Assembly (NCBI GenBank): GCA_024699225.1
Contig: JAILPZ010000058.1
Span: forward strand, 1 to 42,057
DNA: 42,057 bases
DNA from: Sphaerochaetaceae bacterium
GTDB lineage: Bacteria > Spirochaetota > Spirochaetia > Sphaerochaetales > Sphaerochaetaceae
Direction: 5' to 3'
Part shown: positions 26,904 to 35,377 of the stretch, in pieces
How the letters are laid out: the number at the start of each line of letters is the position of its first letter
How positions within the stretch are numbered: the stretch's first letter is position 1
The notes under the pieces: generated by a model
Database searches by the model: none
The model's input: only the letters and a program-made list of their open reading frames with translations
What the model was told of the DNA's origin: nothing
Program-made: the position numbers and the translations under genes

Positions 26904-27821
26904 ATGAAGCAGCCGTTGGTAAGTATTTTCACATGCGTTTACAACCGAAAAGACAAGATTCACAGAGTCTTTGAATCCGTCGCCGCATTAAGTTATAAAA
27001 ATATTGAACACGTAATAGTAGATGACGGTTCAACCGACGGCGTTATGCCTCTTCTTATGGAATACAAGGAAAAAGCTTCCTATCCCGTTCTGATTTTCCA
27101 GAAAGAAAACGGTGGCAAACACACCGCTACAAACCTTGCATGGGACAACTGCCACGGCGAATATATTATTCAGCTTGATTCAGATGATATGCTTCTCCCG
27201 CAGTCAATTGAACATCTGGTAGAACTCTGGAACCAGATACCTGAGGACAAAAAAAATGAATACTGGTGTGTACAGGGGCGCTGCTGCACGCAGTTCTCTG
27301 ATGAAATAATTGGTCCTCCAAATCCAGAGAATATAAATGAGATGGACAGTACAGAAGCTTCAAGAATAACTGAAGGTGAACGAGTAGGTCTTATGAAGGC
27401 CAGTATTCTTAAAAACTACAGGTACCCTGAACCAAAGGGCGTTAAGTTCGTTAAGGAAGCTGTTCTGTGGAACCCTCTTAACCGCGAGTACAAAACCTGG
27501 TACACAGATGAAGTTATGAGACGCTATTTTGTAGATGAGGGAGAAAATCTTTCAAGGCAAAAACTCTCAAGACAGACTATTACAAATAAAGCCTGGAGCT
27601 GTGCATACCAGATATCAGTTATGAAGGAATACAAAACTAAAGGTTTTAAAGTTCTTGTAGCCTACTGTTTTCTCTACTTCCATACAAAATCTCTTTTCAG
27701 AAAAAACACACCTTACCTGATAGAATCAGACAGTAAAACAGAGCTCTTGCAAATACTGTTACTCATCCCGGCTCTTTTAGCCTACTTTCCTATTGAAATA
27801 CTTCTAATCAGTACCCTTTAA
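26904..27821 (+). CDS. family 2 glycosyltransferase
   Basis: A 305-residue GT-A enzyme. The nucleotide-binding strand VSIFTCVYNRKD (6-17) is followed by VDDGSTDG (39-46) and the metal-binding LDSDDM (91-96), all standard for GT2. The C-terminal third is more hydrophobic (about 282-304), perhaps a membrane-association segment. Donor and acceptor sugars are unknown. It opens the surface-glycan region and is transcribed against its neighbours. Its last 18 bases overlap the end of the convergent deacetylase gene. Confidence 0.88.
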   Translation: MKQPLVSIFTCVYNRKDKIHRVFESVAALSYKNIEHVIVDDGSTDGVMPLLMEYKEKASYPVLIFQKENGGKHTATNLAWDNCHGEYIIQLDSDDMLLPQSIEHLVELWNQIPEDKKNEYWCVQGRCCTQFSDEIIGPPNPENINEMDSTEASRITEGERVGLMKASILKNYRYPEPKGVKFVKEAVLWNPLNREYKTWYTDEVMRRYFVDEGENLSRQKLSRQTITNKAWSCAYQISVMKEYKTKGFKVLVAYCFLYFHTKSLFRKNTPYLIESDSKTELLQILLLIPALLAYFPIEILLISTL

Positions 27822-28532
27822 AGCATTCTTTTTCATATACAGAAACCTAAGAAGTCTGTCATAAAGAGAAAACGCCCTCTTCTTCAGTTTCAAATCTGAA
27901 AAACTGCAGAACAACGATTTATAAGAACTCAAAAAAGAATCCAGCTCTTCAAACTCAGCATCTGTCATCATGTTCGGATGATAGCAGAATGTACAAACCT
28001 TAAACGGTAGTGCCCGCACACGCCTGCTCTGCTGAGGGACAAAGTAAAAACCATGCTTAAAGTACACATCATTTGCTATGGTGTCGCTGATAACACGAAT
28101 TGGTGTTTCTGCTTCAAGAGCCTTAAGTGTGTTTAAGTCAAAGGTATGAGACGGGGCAAAAAATATACGCGCATCAATATCATGACCTTTGAGCACATGA
28201 TAAGCATGAGCAATCTTCTCTTTCTGCTCGGATAAAGGAAGACCTGCAAACTCTGAGCGGTCATGCATGGGATTTATCCCGCCCTCCTTTGTAACATAGG
28301 TGTGGTAGCAACCGTGAAGGGCGGCCTCCCAGCCCTTATCAATCCAGGAATGCACCAGAGTCCAGAAAGCAGGACTGCAGGGGTAAGATGTCATGGAAGG
28401 ATCTCTGTTTTCTGGAATAATACCAAAGATTGGCTTTATCCCATGTTTATCCAGAAGTTCTTCCATTCTCTTCCATTTGACAGCATCCATATGGTCTGAG
28501 GCATCATCCAGGCGTAGAAGGTATTGTTTCAT
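27804..28532 (-). CDS. DUF2334/polysaccharide deacetylase-like protein
   Basis: A 242-residue protein of the NodB-like fold. Near the start, YLLRLDDASDHM contains an Asp-Asp pair (9-10). ALHGCYHTY gives the two histidines (73 and 77) expected for metal binding, and FFAPSHTFD is a further active-site loop. These resemble the catalytic aspartate and His-His triad of de-N-acetylases. There is no signal peptide, so the enzyme would act in the cytoplasm, possibly on a sugar intermediate. ATG 28532 is chosen over TTG 28538 because the latter lies inside the spacer of a leaderless-type promoter. Confidence 0.78.
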   Translation of the reverse strand: MKQYLLRLDDASDHMDAVKWKRMEELLDKHGIKPIFGIIPENRDPSMTSYPCSPAFWTLVHSWIDKGWEAALHGCYHTYVTKEGGINPMHDRSEFAGLPLSEQKEKIAHAYHVLKGHDIDARIFFAPSHTFDLNTLKALEAETPIRVISDTIANDVYFKHGFYFVPQQSRRVRALPFKVCTFCYHPNMMTDAEFEELDSFLSSYKSLFCSFSDLKLKKRAFSLYDRLLRFLYMKKNALKGTD

Positions 28533-28538
28533 GTTCAA

Positions 28539-28547
28539 ATTGTAGCA
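28539..28547 (-). promoter_or_regulatory. extended -10 box of the deacetylase gene, leaderless type
   Basis: TGC-TACAAT (28539-28547) ends six bases before the ATG at 28532, with no Shine-Dalgarno sequence in between. Confidence 0.5.
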
Positions 28548-28604
28548 TAGAAGGCTTAGTTACGATAATTCCTTCTCAATAATTAACAAATTATACTTTT
28601 CAAT

Positions 28605-29408
28605 TTATTTTAATTCACTCTTTTTATATACAACAAAATCATGATTAGACACTCTGGCTGATTCAGGAGGTAGTTTCATATAGTCTCCGTACTCAAATTT
28701 AAGATAATTATCTCTCTCAGCAGGACAAATAGCTTCTATTCCACAAAATAATAACGGGGCACCTGTCCCAAAAAAATTAAAAGGAATTAAATCTTCCGAG
28801 ACAAAATAATATTTTGACTTATTGCTACTTTCATTTGATAAGGATTTAGAATAATTATCAATCCTGGTAATCCAATACTTATAACCTTTTATATGGGCAA
28901 ATTTAAACAATAAATATTTAGGAATATTAACCAACAAATTCTGAGAAGGCCAATACTTTCCCATTGCTGCAAAATTACACATTTTTACAAGTTGAACACG
29001 TTTTTTTGCTACCTGTTTTTCTTTTTCTTTTGAAACGTATACCTCATCCATTGGAAACACATCTACAAAAAGACCAAGACCGTCATTCTGAGTACAATAC
29101 TTTGATTTAATATATGTCTCTGTGTCTACTACTTTTGCGTAATATTCACAATAGTTTTCAGACTTGTAATCAACAATAGAAAAGCCTATATCTGCGTTCT
29201 TGAATGTTAGAAGTTTATTATAGTCTTCTCTTGGCATAGAAACATCAACATCATCATCCCATGGAATAAACCCTTTGTGTCTTACTGCTCCCAAAACCGT
29301 TCCAAACGCAAGATAATAAGTTAAGTTTTCTTTTTCACAGAAATCTATAAACTTTTTTAAAAGTACAACCAATCGCTCTTTTATTTCTTCTGCAGATATT
29401 TCTTTCAT
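28605..29408 (-). CDS. LicD-family phosphotransferase
   Basis: A 267-residue protein with the LicD signature GTVLGAVRHKGFIPWDDDVD (36-55), a nucleotidyltransferase-fold metal site (WDDDVDV). The first such enzymes known attach phosphocholine to lipopolysaccharide or teichoic acid; others add phosphoribitol or similar groups. This suggests a phosphodiester decoration on the surface glycan. The gene is visibly more AT-rich than the housekeeping genes, which hints at transfer. An AGGA box seven bases before the ATG is present. It lies between the deacetylase and the barrel-protein genes. Confidence 0.88.
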   Translation of the reverse strand: MKEISAEEIKERLVVLLKKFIDFCEKENLTYYLAFGTVLGAVRHKGFIPWDDDVDVSMPREDYNKLLTFKNADIGFSIVDYKSENYCEYYAKVVDTETYIKSKYCTQNDGLGLFVDVFPMDEVYVSKEKEKQVAKKRVQLVKMCNFAAMGKYWPSQNLLVNIPKYLLFKFAHIKGYKYWITRIDNYSKSLSNESSNKSKYYFVSEDLIPFNFFGTGAPLLFCGIEAICPAERDNYLKFEYGDYMKLPPESARVSNHDFVVYKKSELK

Positions 29409-29456
29409 CAGCTTTTCCTTATACCCCTTTTATAATCAGCATTGTATCTAAATAAA

Positions 29457-31079
29457 TTAAAGACTCTTCTTTGTAATAAGAGCACATGGATCTATTTTCA
29501 CTGCAAAAGTATAACTCAGTCCAAAATAATCATCATCAGAAATATGATTGTGATCCCTGATATTTAATACAGACAGCGCAGCACTGTAACTTAACGCCTC
29601 ATAGGCTTTTCCTTCTACAGAAGCTGTAACAGATAATCTCTTTTCTTTAGGATAAGAGCTATATGTAGTACTTCCTATAGCACGATCTTCATTGTCCCCT
29701 ATTCCAACAGGATTCTTAACATAATATGAAGCCTGCACTCCAAAACGGTAATCATTAAGTAAATAAGAAGCCCCTAACACACCGCGGACAACACCTGGGC
29801 CAAGAGGATATCCAATGTATGCATATTCATCCTCAGCTGAGTCATCAAATGTTTTATAGCTGGAAACCAGATCCAATTGAAAATAATCTGCAGCATCCGT
29901 TCCGAACGGATTATCAAGCTCTTTAAGATAAAGAGAGTTACTTGTATAGATTAACTCTGCCCAGGCATCGAGAATTCCATCTCCGATTTCTCCTGTCCAG
30001 CCAAAATTTATAAGACCGCCTATTGAATTGTCCGCCGAATCATCTTCCTCAGTTGAAAGCTTAAACTGATCTATTACAGCCTGGGCTCCTACATAATAAC
30101 CTTTGGGTAAAGACACCTTCATATCAAGACCAAATACATTATTAACATAACCTGTCATGTAGCTGTAGTTATTATGAATCATCATAAAAGGATTAAGAAC
30201 ACGAATATCAGAGAACATTCCCTGTCCGTAGTTCATGGCCCCCTCATACATAGCAAGGCTTACATTAGAAAAGACAGCAGAAAGGCGGTGCATATAAAGA
30301 GCCTTTACTTTTGAATTGAAGTCCATGTAATTAACTTCATCTACAGTATCTCCTATATCATATACAGAAGCTGTAAAATCATAGGATAGAGCCTTCCCAA
30401 CGATAGAAAGTTTGGCGTAATCCGTAAAAAGCTGGTTTTCTGAAATGGCAAGGTTTCCCGTTTTACCGCCACCTGCACTGATTCTGTTTCTTCCTATGCT
30501 GAGGTTAAAATCACTGTTTCCCAGGGATCCATAGGCAACAGTCGGGCTTTCGTGAGATATATTCTTAAGAATAAAAACACTGTCCAGATACACATTATCA
30601 AAAAGCTCTTTTGATGAATCTTTTTCAATTCTCTGATCAAAGGAGAATACTCCGGTAAAGTTTTCGGAAAGATAAACAGTAGCTCGTGGTGCAATTATTG
30701 GGACACTGTCCTTATATCGAAGAACTGCAGTATCATCAGGCTCCCCATTGTAAAGATTAAAGGCAAGCAGCTGAACTTCTGCGTCCATACCAAACCCGTC
30801 CTGTCCGAATACAACAGGTGCAGCTTCAACCTTTTCAAGAAGACTGTCATAGAGTTCCAGGCCCTTCCCGCCCAAATTCTCAGTCTTTATCATGTTCATC
30901 ATAGTTACCATATTCTCTGCAGTAACCGGATAAGTAATAATCGGCAGAGCCGTTGATGAAAGGTTGGCAAGAGTGTACAAATCCTGAACTTCGTCAGACT
31001 GTTCGGTATAGGTATTCTGCCACGCAAATGTGCAGAAACAGGTAAGAGCAATCAAACATACAAGCAGCGTTTTCTTCAT
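29457..31079 (-). CDS. outer-membrane beta-barrel protein, possibly Wzi-like
   Basis: A 540-residue exported protein. A signal peptide is clear (MKKTLLVCLIALTCFCTFA). The rest alternates short beta strands and aromatic residues, typical of a barrel. Segments such as SIGRNRISAGGGKTGNLAIS, FDYAKL-like 'FTDYAKLSI', and VLNPFMMIHNNYSYMTGYV recall the capsule-assembly barrel Wzi (GR..WG.G..G.L.LS and the xMxxHN region). That link is inference. ATG 31079 is used; a TTG at 31115 is the gene's -35 box. It is placed in the glycan locus between a glycosyltransferase and licD. Confidence 0.7.
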   Translation of the reverse strand: MKKTLLVCLIALTCFCTFAWQNTYTEQSDEVQDLYTLANLSSTALPIITYPVTAENMVTMMNMIKTENLGGKGLELYDSLLEKVEAAPVVFGQDGFGMDAEVQLLAFNLYNGEPDDTAVLRYKDSVPIIAPRATVYLSENFTGVFSFDQRIEKDSSKELFDNVYLDSVFILKNISHESPTVAYGSLGNSDFNLSIGRNRISAGGGKTGNLAISENQLFTDYAKLSIVGKALSYDFTASVYDIGDTVDEVNYMDFNSKVKALYMHRLSAVFSNVSLAMYEGAMNYGQGMFSDIRVLNPFMMIHNNYSYMTGYVNNVFGLDMKVSLPKGYYVGAQAVIDQFKLSTEEDDSADNSIGGLINFGWTGEIGDGILDAWAELIYTSNSLYLKELDNPFGTDAADYFQLDLVSSYKTFDDSAEDEYAYIGYPLGPGVVRGVLGASYLLNDYRFGVQASYYVKNPVGIGDNEDRAIGSTTYSSYPKEKRLSVTASVEGKAYEALSYSAALSVLNIRDHNHISDDDYFGLSYTFAVKIDPCALITKKSL

Positions 31080-31086
31080 GTATAAA

Positions 31087-31115
31087 ATATTACAACAGTG
31101 GAAAAGTATGTACAA
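31087..31115 (-). promoter_or_regulatory. promoter of the barrel-protein gene, leaderless type
   Basis: TTGTAC (31110-31115), 17 bases, TAATAT (31087-31092), then seven bases to the ATG. No Shine-Dalgarno sequence. Confidence 0.6.
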
Positions 31116-31119
31116 CCAA

Positions 31120-32169
31120 TCAATGCTTTATAAGATGTTTCAGTCTTGCAATATTTCCTAAGAGAATAAGTGTTTTGTACCTCTTTTGAACAAAAAGTTT
31201 ATAATATAGCGCTTTTTCTTTTTCAAACCCAGAATAGTCAACAGGCTTTCCGTTATTCAGATAGTTTTTAAAGAAATCATTTTCTGCAAGTTCTTCGAAA
31301 AGCTTTATTCTTTCTACGCTTGAGGTGTTTAGTTTTGCTATCTGGAATATTGTAGAATAAGAAGCAATTCTAATATCCATAATTCTCAAAGCATCAAGAT
31401 CTCTTATCTGGTTTTCTCCGAATATTTTCTCACGTATCGCAAAGTCCATTACAGCTTTTTCAACATTAAAATCAATCTTAAAATTTGTTCTGTCTATACT
31501 GCTGGTTAAGCTCGCAGGATTCCTTCTGTAGTGATAAAAAGCATCCGGAATAAAAACAAATTTATTACAGGACTTTAATACTTCAAGACTCTGAATCAAA
31601 TCTTCCCCATGTTTTATATAAAGGTATTCTGTAAAGTTTTCTTCTCCAATTATTTCTCTTCTGACAGCCTTTCTGCACATTGAGTTATAGCTCTCATTAA
31701 AGAGAATAATCCTTGCAATTTCTGCCTTATCTTCAATTACAGTTTTAACGTCAACATCAGCAGGACTTGTCCACAGTATTTCCCTGCCACCCTGATGTTC
31801 CAAAATATTATAGACAACGCAATCAGGCTTTTCTTCTTTGATTATCTCATCAAGGCAAGAAAGAGTGCTTTCATCCAGCCAGTCATCAGAATCAAGGAAA
31901 ACTACAAATTCACCTTTGGCTTTAGAAAGAAGAAAGAGCCTTGTTTTGAAAGGTCCTTCATTTGCTTTTGAAAAAGCCCTTATGTTTTCAAATTTCTGAG
32001 CATATTTCTGACAGATTTCAAAGCTACTGTCTTTAGATCCATCATCAGCAAGCAGTATTTCATAATCCTTAAAGCTTTGATTTAAGACAGAGTCTATGCA
32101 TGAAGAAAGATATTTTTCAACATTATAAACGGGGATAAGAACTGAAAATCTGGGGCTTACTTTACTCAC
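31120..32169 (-). CDS. family 2 glycosyltransferase
   Basis: A 349-residue GT-A protein. It begins with FSVLIPVYNVEKYLSSCIDS (8-27), followed by ADDGSKDSS (41-49) and FLDSDDWLDE (91-100), all canonical for GT2 synthases of capsule and O-antigen. The C-terminal third has no clear membrane segment. The start is a GTG at 32169 with AGG eight bases upstream and a TGATATAAT extended -10 further up. Donor and acceptor are unknown. Between suhB-like and barrel genes. Confidence 0.88.
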   Translation of the reverse strand: MSKVSPRFSVLIPVYNVEKYLSSCIDSVLNQSFKDYEILLADDGSKDSSFEICQKYAQKFENIRAFSKANEGPFKTRLFLLSKAKGEFVVFLDSDDWLDESTLSCLDEIIKEEKPDCVVYNILEHQGGREILWTSPADVDVKTVIEDKAEIARIILFNESYNSMCRKAVRREIIGEENFTEYLYIKHGEDLIQSLEVLKSCNKFVFIPDAFYHYRRNPASLTSSIDRTNFKIDFNVEKAVMDFAIREKIFGENQIRDLDALRIMDIRIASYSTIFQIAKLNTSSVERIKLFEELAENDFFKNYLNNGKPVDYSGFEKEKALYYKLFVQKRYKTLILLGNIARLKHLIKH

Positions 32170-32189
32170 AATTTGAACCTGCCTGACAA

Positions 32190-32198
32190 ATTATATCA
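32190..32198 (-). promoter_or_regulatory. extended -10 promoter of the 31120-32169 glycosyltransferase
   Basis: TGA-TATAAT, a perfect extended -10, overlaps the stop codon of the upstream phosphatase gene. The leader to the GTG start is about 14 bases and includes CAGG. Confidence 0.55.
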
Positions 32199-32963
32199 CA
32201 ATCCCATAATCCGCACCGCAGATTCCCTGCAAACCTGGTTACAGGCAAGAACTCCACAGACAGTCTCAAAGTACGGTTTATCATGACCAATTGAAATAAA
32301 TACACCTCCGGCTTCCTGAACAATCAGAGACCCTGCAGCCACATCCCATGGTGAAAGCTGCAGTTCGTAATAAATATCAGAACGGCCTGAAGCTATATCA
32401 CATAAATCCTGTGCCGCAGATCCGGTTCTGCGTAAATCTCCGGCTGAGCGCAAGAACTTTGAAGCTATCTCCATTCCTTTGACAGACAGCTCAGCGTTAT
32501 ACGGAGAAGTTCCTACAGAAACAATAGCATTATCAATTTCAACAGAAGAAACATGAATTCTCTTCCCGTTACAAAATGACCCATTTCCTTTTTCTGCGGT
32601 ATACATTTCATCTGTAAACGGATTATAAATAACTCCAAGTACAGGCTGCTTGTGTTCTAAGAGTGCAATTGAGACAACAGAGCATTTTCTGTTTCTCATA
32701 AAATTAATAGTTCCGTCTATCGGATCTACAACAAAAACATAAGAGTCAGATAAGGCAGCGTTTTCCTGCTCTTCCGCACAAAAAGAAGCAGAAGGCAAAA
32801 CAGAAAGCAGTTCTTTTTTCAGATACTCCTGAACCTTAAAATCTGCATCAGTTACATAGTTAAAATGCCCTTCTTTTGAATGAACGGCAGCATTATGCGA
32901 ACTGTAAATTATTCTTCCTGCCTTTCTTGCAGCATTACATATCTGAACCAGTAAATCTTCCAT
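32196..32963 (-). CDS. inositol monophosphatase-family protein
   Basis: A 255-residue sugar-phosphatase relative. The metal-binding motifs are intact: Glu in CAEEQEN (62-68), DPIDGTINF (80-88) and SPWDVAAG (204-211). Family members cleave inositol monophosphate, 3'-phosphoadenosine nucleotides or sugar phosphates. Its place among glycosyltransferases suggests a role in making a sugar or polyol building block, but the substrate is unknown. AAGGTG five bases before the ATG supports the start. It is divergent from the polymerase gene. Confidence 0.88.
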   Translation of the reverse strand: MEDLLVQICNAARKAGRIIYSSHNAAVHSKEGHFNYVTDADFKVQEYLKKELLSVLPSASFCAEEQENAALSDSYVFVVDPIDGTINFMRNRKCSVVSIALLEHKQPVLGVIYNPFTDEMYTAEKGNGSFCNGKRIHVSSVEIDNAIVSVGTSPYNAELSVKGMEIASKFLRSAGDLRRTGSAAQDLCDIASGRSDIYYELQLSPWDVAAGSLIVQEAGGVFISIGHDKPYFETVCGVLACNQVCRESAVRIMGL

Positions 32964-33002
32964 AATTACACCTTAAGAAAGATGATAGACTATTGAACAA
33001 GA

Positions 33003-33031
33003 TTGCTAAAGGTCTTTTTACGTGTTAATGT
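33003..33031 (+). promoter_or_regulatory. promoter of the polymerase-GT4-esterase operon, leaderless type
   Basis: TTGCTA (33003-33008), 17 bases, TAATGT (33026-33031) preceded by TGT, then six bases to the ATG at 33038. No Shine-Dalgarno sequence is present. Confidence 0.5.
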
Positions 33032-33037
33032 TTCAAC

Positions 33038-34270
33038 ATGGCTAATAAACCCTATAGTGACAGTTTTTTTTCTAAGATAATACCGGATTTAAACAAAGTT
33101 ATAGATGCAGTCATTTATGTATATATGGGCTTTGTTTTTGTTATTTCAATGAATCTGGATCCCGAAATAAAAAAATACTCAAATGTGTTTGCTCTTGTTA
33201 TAATGGCATTAATCGGCATTTATGTGCTTACAAACAGATTTGAAGGGATTATCAACAGATTCAATATCATGTTCGGTCTTTACACTGCATACTGTCTTCT
33301 GACAATCCTTTGGAGTGCTGACCGTTCTATAACAATTGAAAGGTCAACTACAGTTCTGAAAATCTTTATTGTATGTGCTTTGATTTATTACTACATAACA
33401 AAAGAAAACAAGACTGCCATGTTGCTGAACGCCATCTATATTGGAGGCCTTTCTCTCCTGGTTTTTACAATTGTTTACTATGGACCCAAAGGATACATTG
33501 AAGGAATGCTATCAGGGAAAAGAATGGGATATGACTTTGCAGATGCCAACGACCTTGGAATGGCTCTTATGTATACTTCTATAATCGGTCTTTACTATAC
33601 ATTCTATGAAAAGAAATGGTGGAACATCTTTGTATCCGCTGCTGCTGCATTTGCAGTTATCGGAACAGGGAGCAGGGTTGCAATACTTATGTTTGTAGCC
33701 GGAGTATTCTTACTTTTTCTTTTCTTTCAAACAGGTAAAAAAAGATTGCTTTGCATTCCTGGTTTTTTTGTTGTAGTGGGTATAGGCTACGCAGTCCTTC
33801 ATTTACCCATGTTTGCCGGCATGTTGCATAGGATTGACAATATGTTAGCTCATCTTTTGGGAAAGGCTGGTTATGACAGCTCAACAAACACAAGAATAAT
33901 TATGATAAAAGCTGGCTTTGAACAGTTTCTGAAGACACCCATATTCGGACTTGGTATAGGAACATCAAATGTAATTATGATGAAAGCAATGAATATAGAA
34001 ACATATCTGCACAACAACTACATTGAGTTGCTAGCTTGTTCCGGCATTGTTGGATTTTCACTTTTTTATAGTATGCATGCTTATATTATTGCAAAAACAA
34101 TTAAGCCAGCTTTTAGAAGGAATAATGATGCCATAATAGTTATCACCCTTCTTATTATGAGTTTGGTGCAAGAAATGACCAATGTAGACTACTATGAGAA
34201 AATTCCTCTGATTCTTCTTATGTTCTCACTCTGTTCAGTTCAACAACATAAATTTGAGTTTTCAAGATGA
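33038..34270 (+). CDS. O-antigen ligase/polymerase family membrane protein (Wzy-like)
   Basis: A 410-residue protein with about ten to twelve hydrophobic segments. A large loop with GTGSRVAILMF and, near residue 325, ETYLHNNYIELLACSG match the Wzy_C/O-antigen ligase domain, in which a conserved His-Asn-x-x-x-Glu pattern lies in the periplasmic loop. It would polymerise repeat units delivered by the flippase, or ligate the glycan to a lipid. Family membership does not separate these two. It overlaps the following glycosyltransferase by ATGA, so the genes are co-translated. Confidence 0.85.
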   Translation: MANKPYSDSFFSKIIPDLNKVIDAVIYVYMGFVFVISMNLDPEIKKYSNVFALVIMALIGIYVLTNRFEGIINRFNIMFGLYTAYCLLTILWSADRSITIERSTTVLKIFIVCALIYYYITKENKTAMLLNAIYIGGLSLLVFTIVYYGPKGYIEGMLSGKRMGYDFADANDLGMALMYTSIIGLYYTFYEKKWWNIFVSAAAAFAVIGTGSRVAILMFVAGVFLLFLFFQTGKKRLLCIPGFFVVVGIGYAVLHLPMFAGMLHRIDNMLAHLLGKAGYDSSTNTRIIMIKAGFEQFLKTPIFGLGIGTSNVIMMKAMNIETYLHNNYIELLACSGIVGFSLFYSMHAYIIAKTIKPAFRRNNDAIIVITLLIMSLVQEMTNVDYYEKIPLILLMFSLCSVQQHKFEFSR

Positions 34271-35376
34271 TTAATAAAGATCCTGTAAGAATTCTGATGG
34301 TAAGTTTTAATATGGACAGGTGCGGAGCCGAGACCTTTGTAATGAATTTTTACAGGGCTATAGATCGCACCAAAGTTCAGTTTGACTTTCTGCTTCACTG
34401 CTCGTATAAATCTGACTACGAAGATGAAATAGAATCTATGGGTGGAAGGATATACAAAATCCAGCCTTATAAAATTTACAATAAGAAAGCATATGACAGA
34501 GAACTTGATGAGTTCTTTAACAAGCACCCCGAATACAAAATTATTCATGGTCACCTATACAACAGAATTGAGTATCTGGCAGTTGCCAAAAAACATGGGC
34601 TTATCACCATTTCTCACAGTCACAGTACTTCCAACGGGAAAGGACCTAAAGCCTGGCTTTTAACATATCTTCACAGACACATAAACAGCGTTACAGACTA
34701 TCGCTTTGCCTGCTCAGAGGAAAGTGGCAAATGGCTCTATAAGGAAAAAGATTATAAAGTTGTAAGAAACGCAATAGACACCAACCTGTTTAAATACTCA
34801 ACATACGAAAGAAATAAAATCAGAAAAGAATTCAACATCAACAAAAATACAGTTGTATTCGGACACGTTGGACGTTTTCTTCCTGTAAAACAGCACTCCA
34901 TACTGCTTAAAATCTTCTCAGAGTATCACAAAGGCAATCCTGACAGTAAACTCCTGCTTGTCGGAGACGGCCCTCTTTTTAAAGAGACCGGAAAGAAAAC
35001 AGAAGCACTGAATATTAATGACTCAGTAATTTTTGCAGGTTCAAGGCCTGATGTTAATTCACTTCTCTGTGCTATGGATTTATTTGTTTTCCCATCAGAG
35101 CATGAAGGACTACCTGTAACTCTTGTAGAAGCGCAGAGCACAGGTCTTCCATGTGTAGTTCCTTCTCACATAACGGAGGAAGTACATGTAACTGACCTTA
35201 TGAGAAAGGTTGAAGGGTTTGACCCAAAAGAATGGGCAGAAGAATGCCAAAAAGCCTTAAACGACTTTTCTTCATACAAAAGGGAAGAAGCACTTGAGGC
35301 AGTAAAAGCTTCAGGTTTTGATATCCAAGAGACAGCACAGGAGCTCCAAAACTTCTATCTGGAAATCAACAAATAA
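34267..35376 (+). CDS. family 4 glycosyltransferase (GT-B fold)
   Basis: A 369-residue cytoplasmic transferase. The N-terminal half has RILMVSFNMDRCGAETFVMN, the glycine-rich start of GT4 enzymes that often work on capsule. The C-terminal half has VFGHVGRFLPVKQH, LLLVGDGPL and the EX7E-type region EHEGLPVTLVEAQSTGLP beginning near residue 278. Retaining activity with a nucleotide sugar is expected; the sugar is unknown. Coupled to the polymerase by ATGA and one base from the esterase gene. Confidence 0.92.
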   Translation: MINKDPVRILMVSFNMDRCGAETFVMNFYRAIDRTKVQFDFLLHCSYKSDYEDEIESMGGRIYKIQPYKIYNKKAYDRELDEFFNKHPEYKIIHGHLYNRIEYLAVAKKHGLITISHSHSTSNGKGPKAWLLTYLHRHINSVTDYRFACSEESGKWLYKEKDYKVVRNAIDTNLFKYSTYERNKIRKEFNINKNTVVFGHVGRFLPVKQHSILLKIFSEYHKGNPDSKLLLVGDGPLFKETGKKTEALNINDSVIFAGSRPDVNSLLCAMDLFVFPSEHEGLPVTLVEAQSTGLPCVVPSHITEEVHVTDLMRKVEGFDPKEWAEECQKALNDFSSYKREEALEAVKASGFDIQETAQELQNFYLEINK

Positions 35377-35377
35377 A

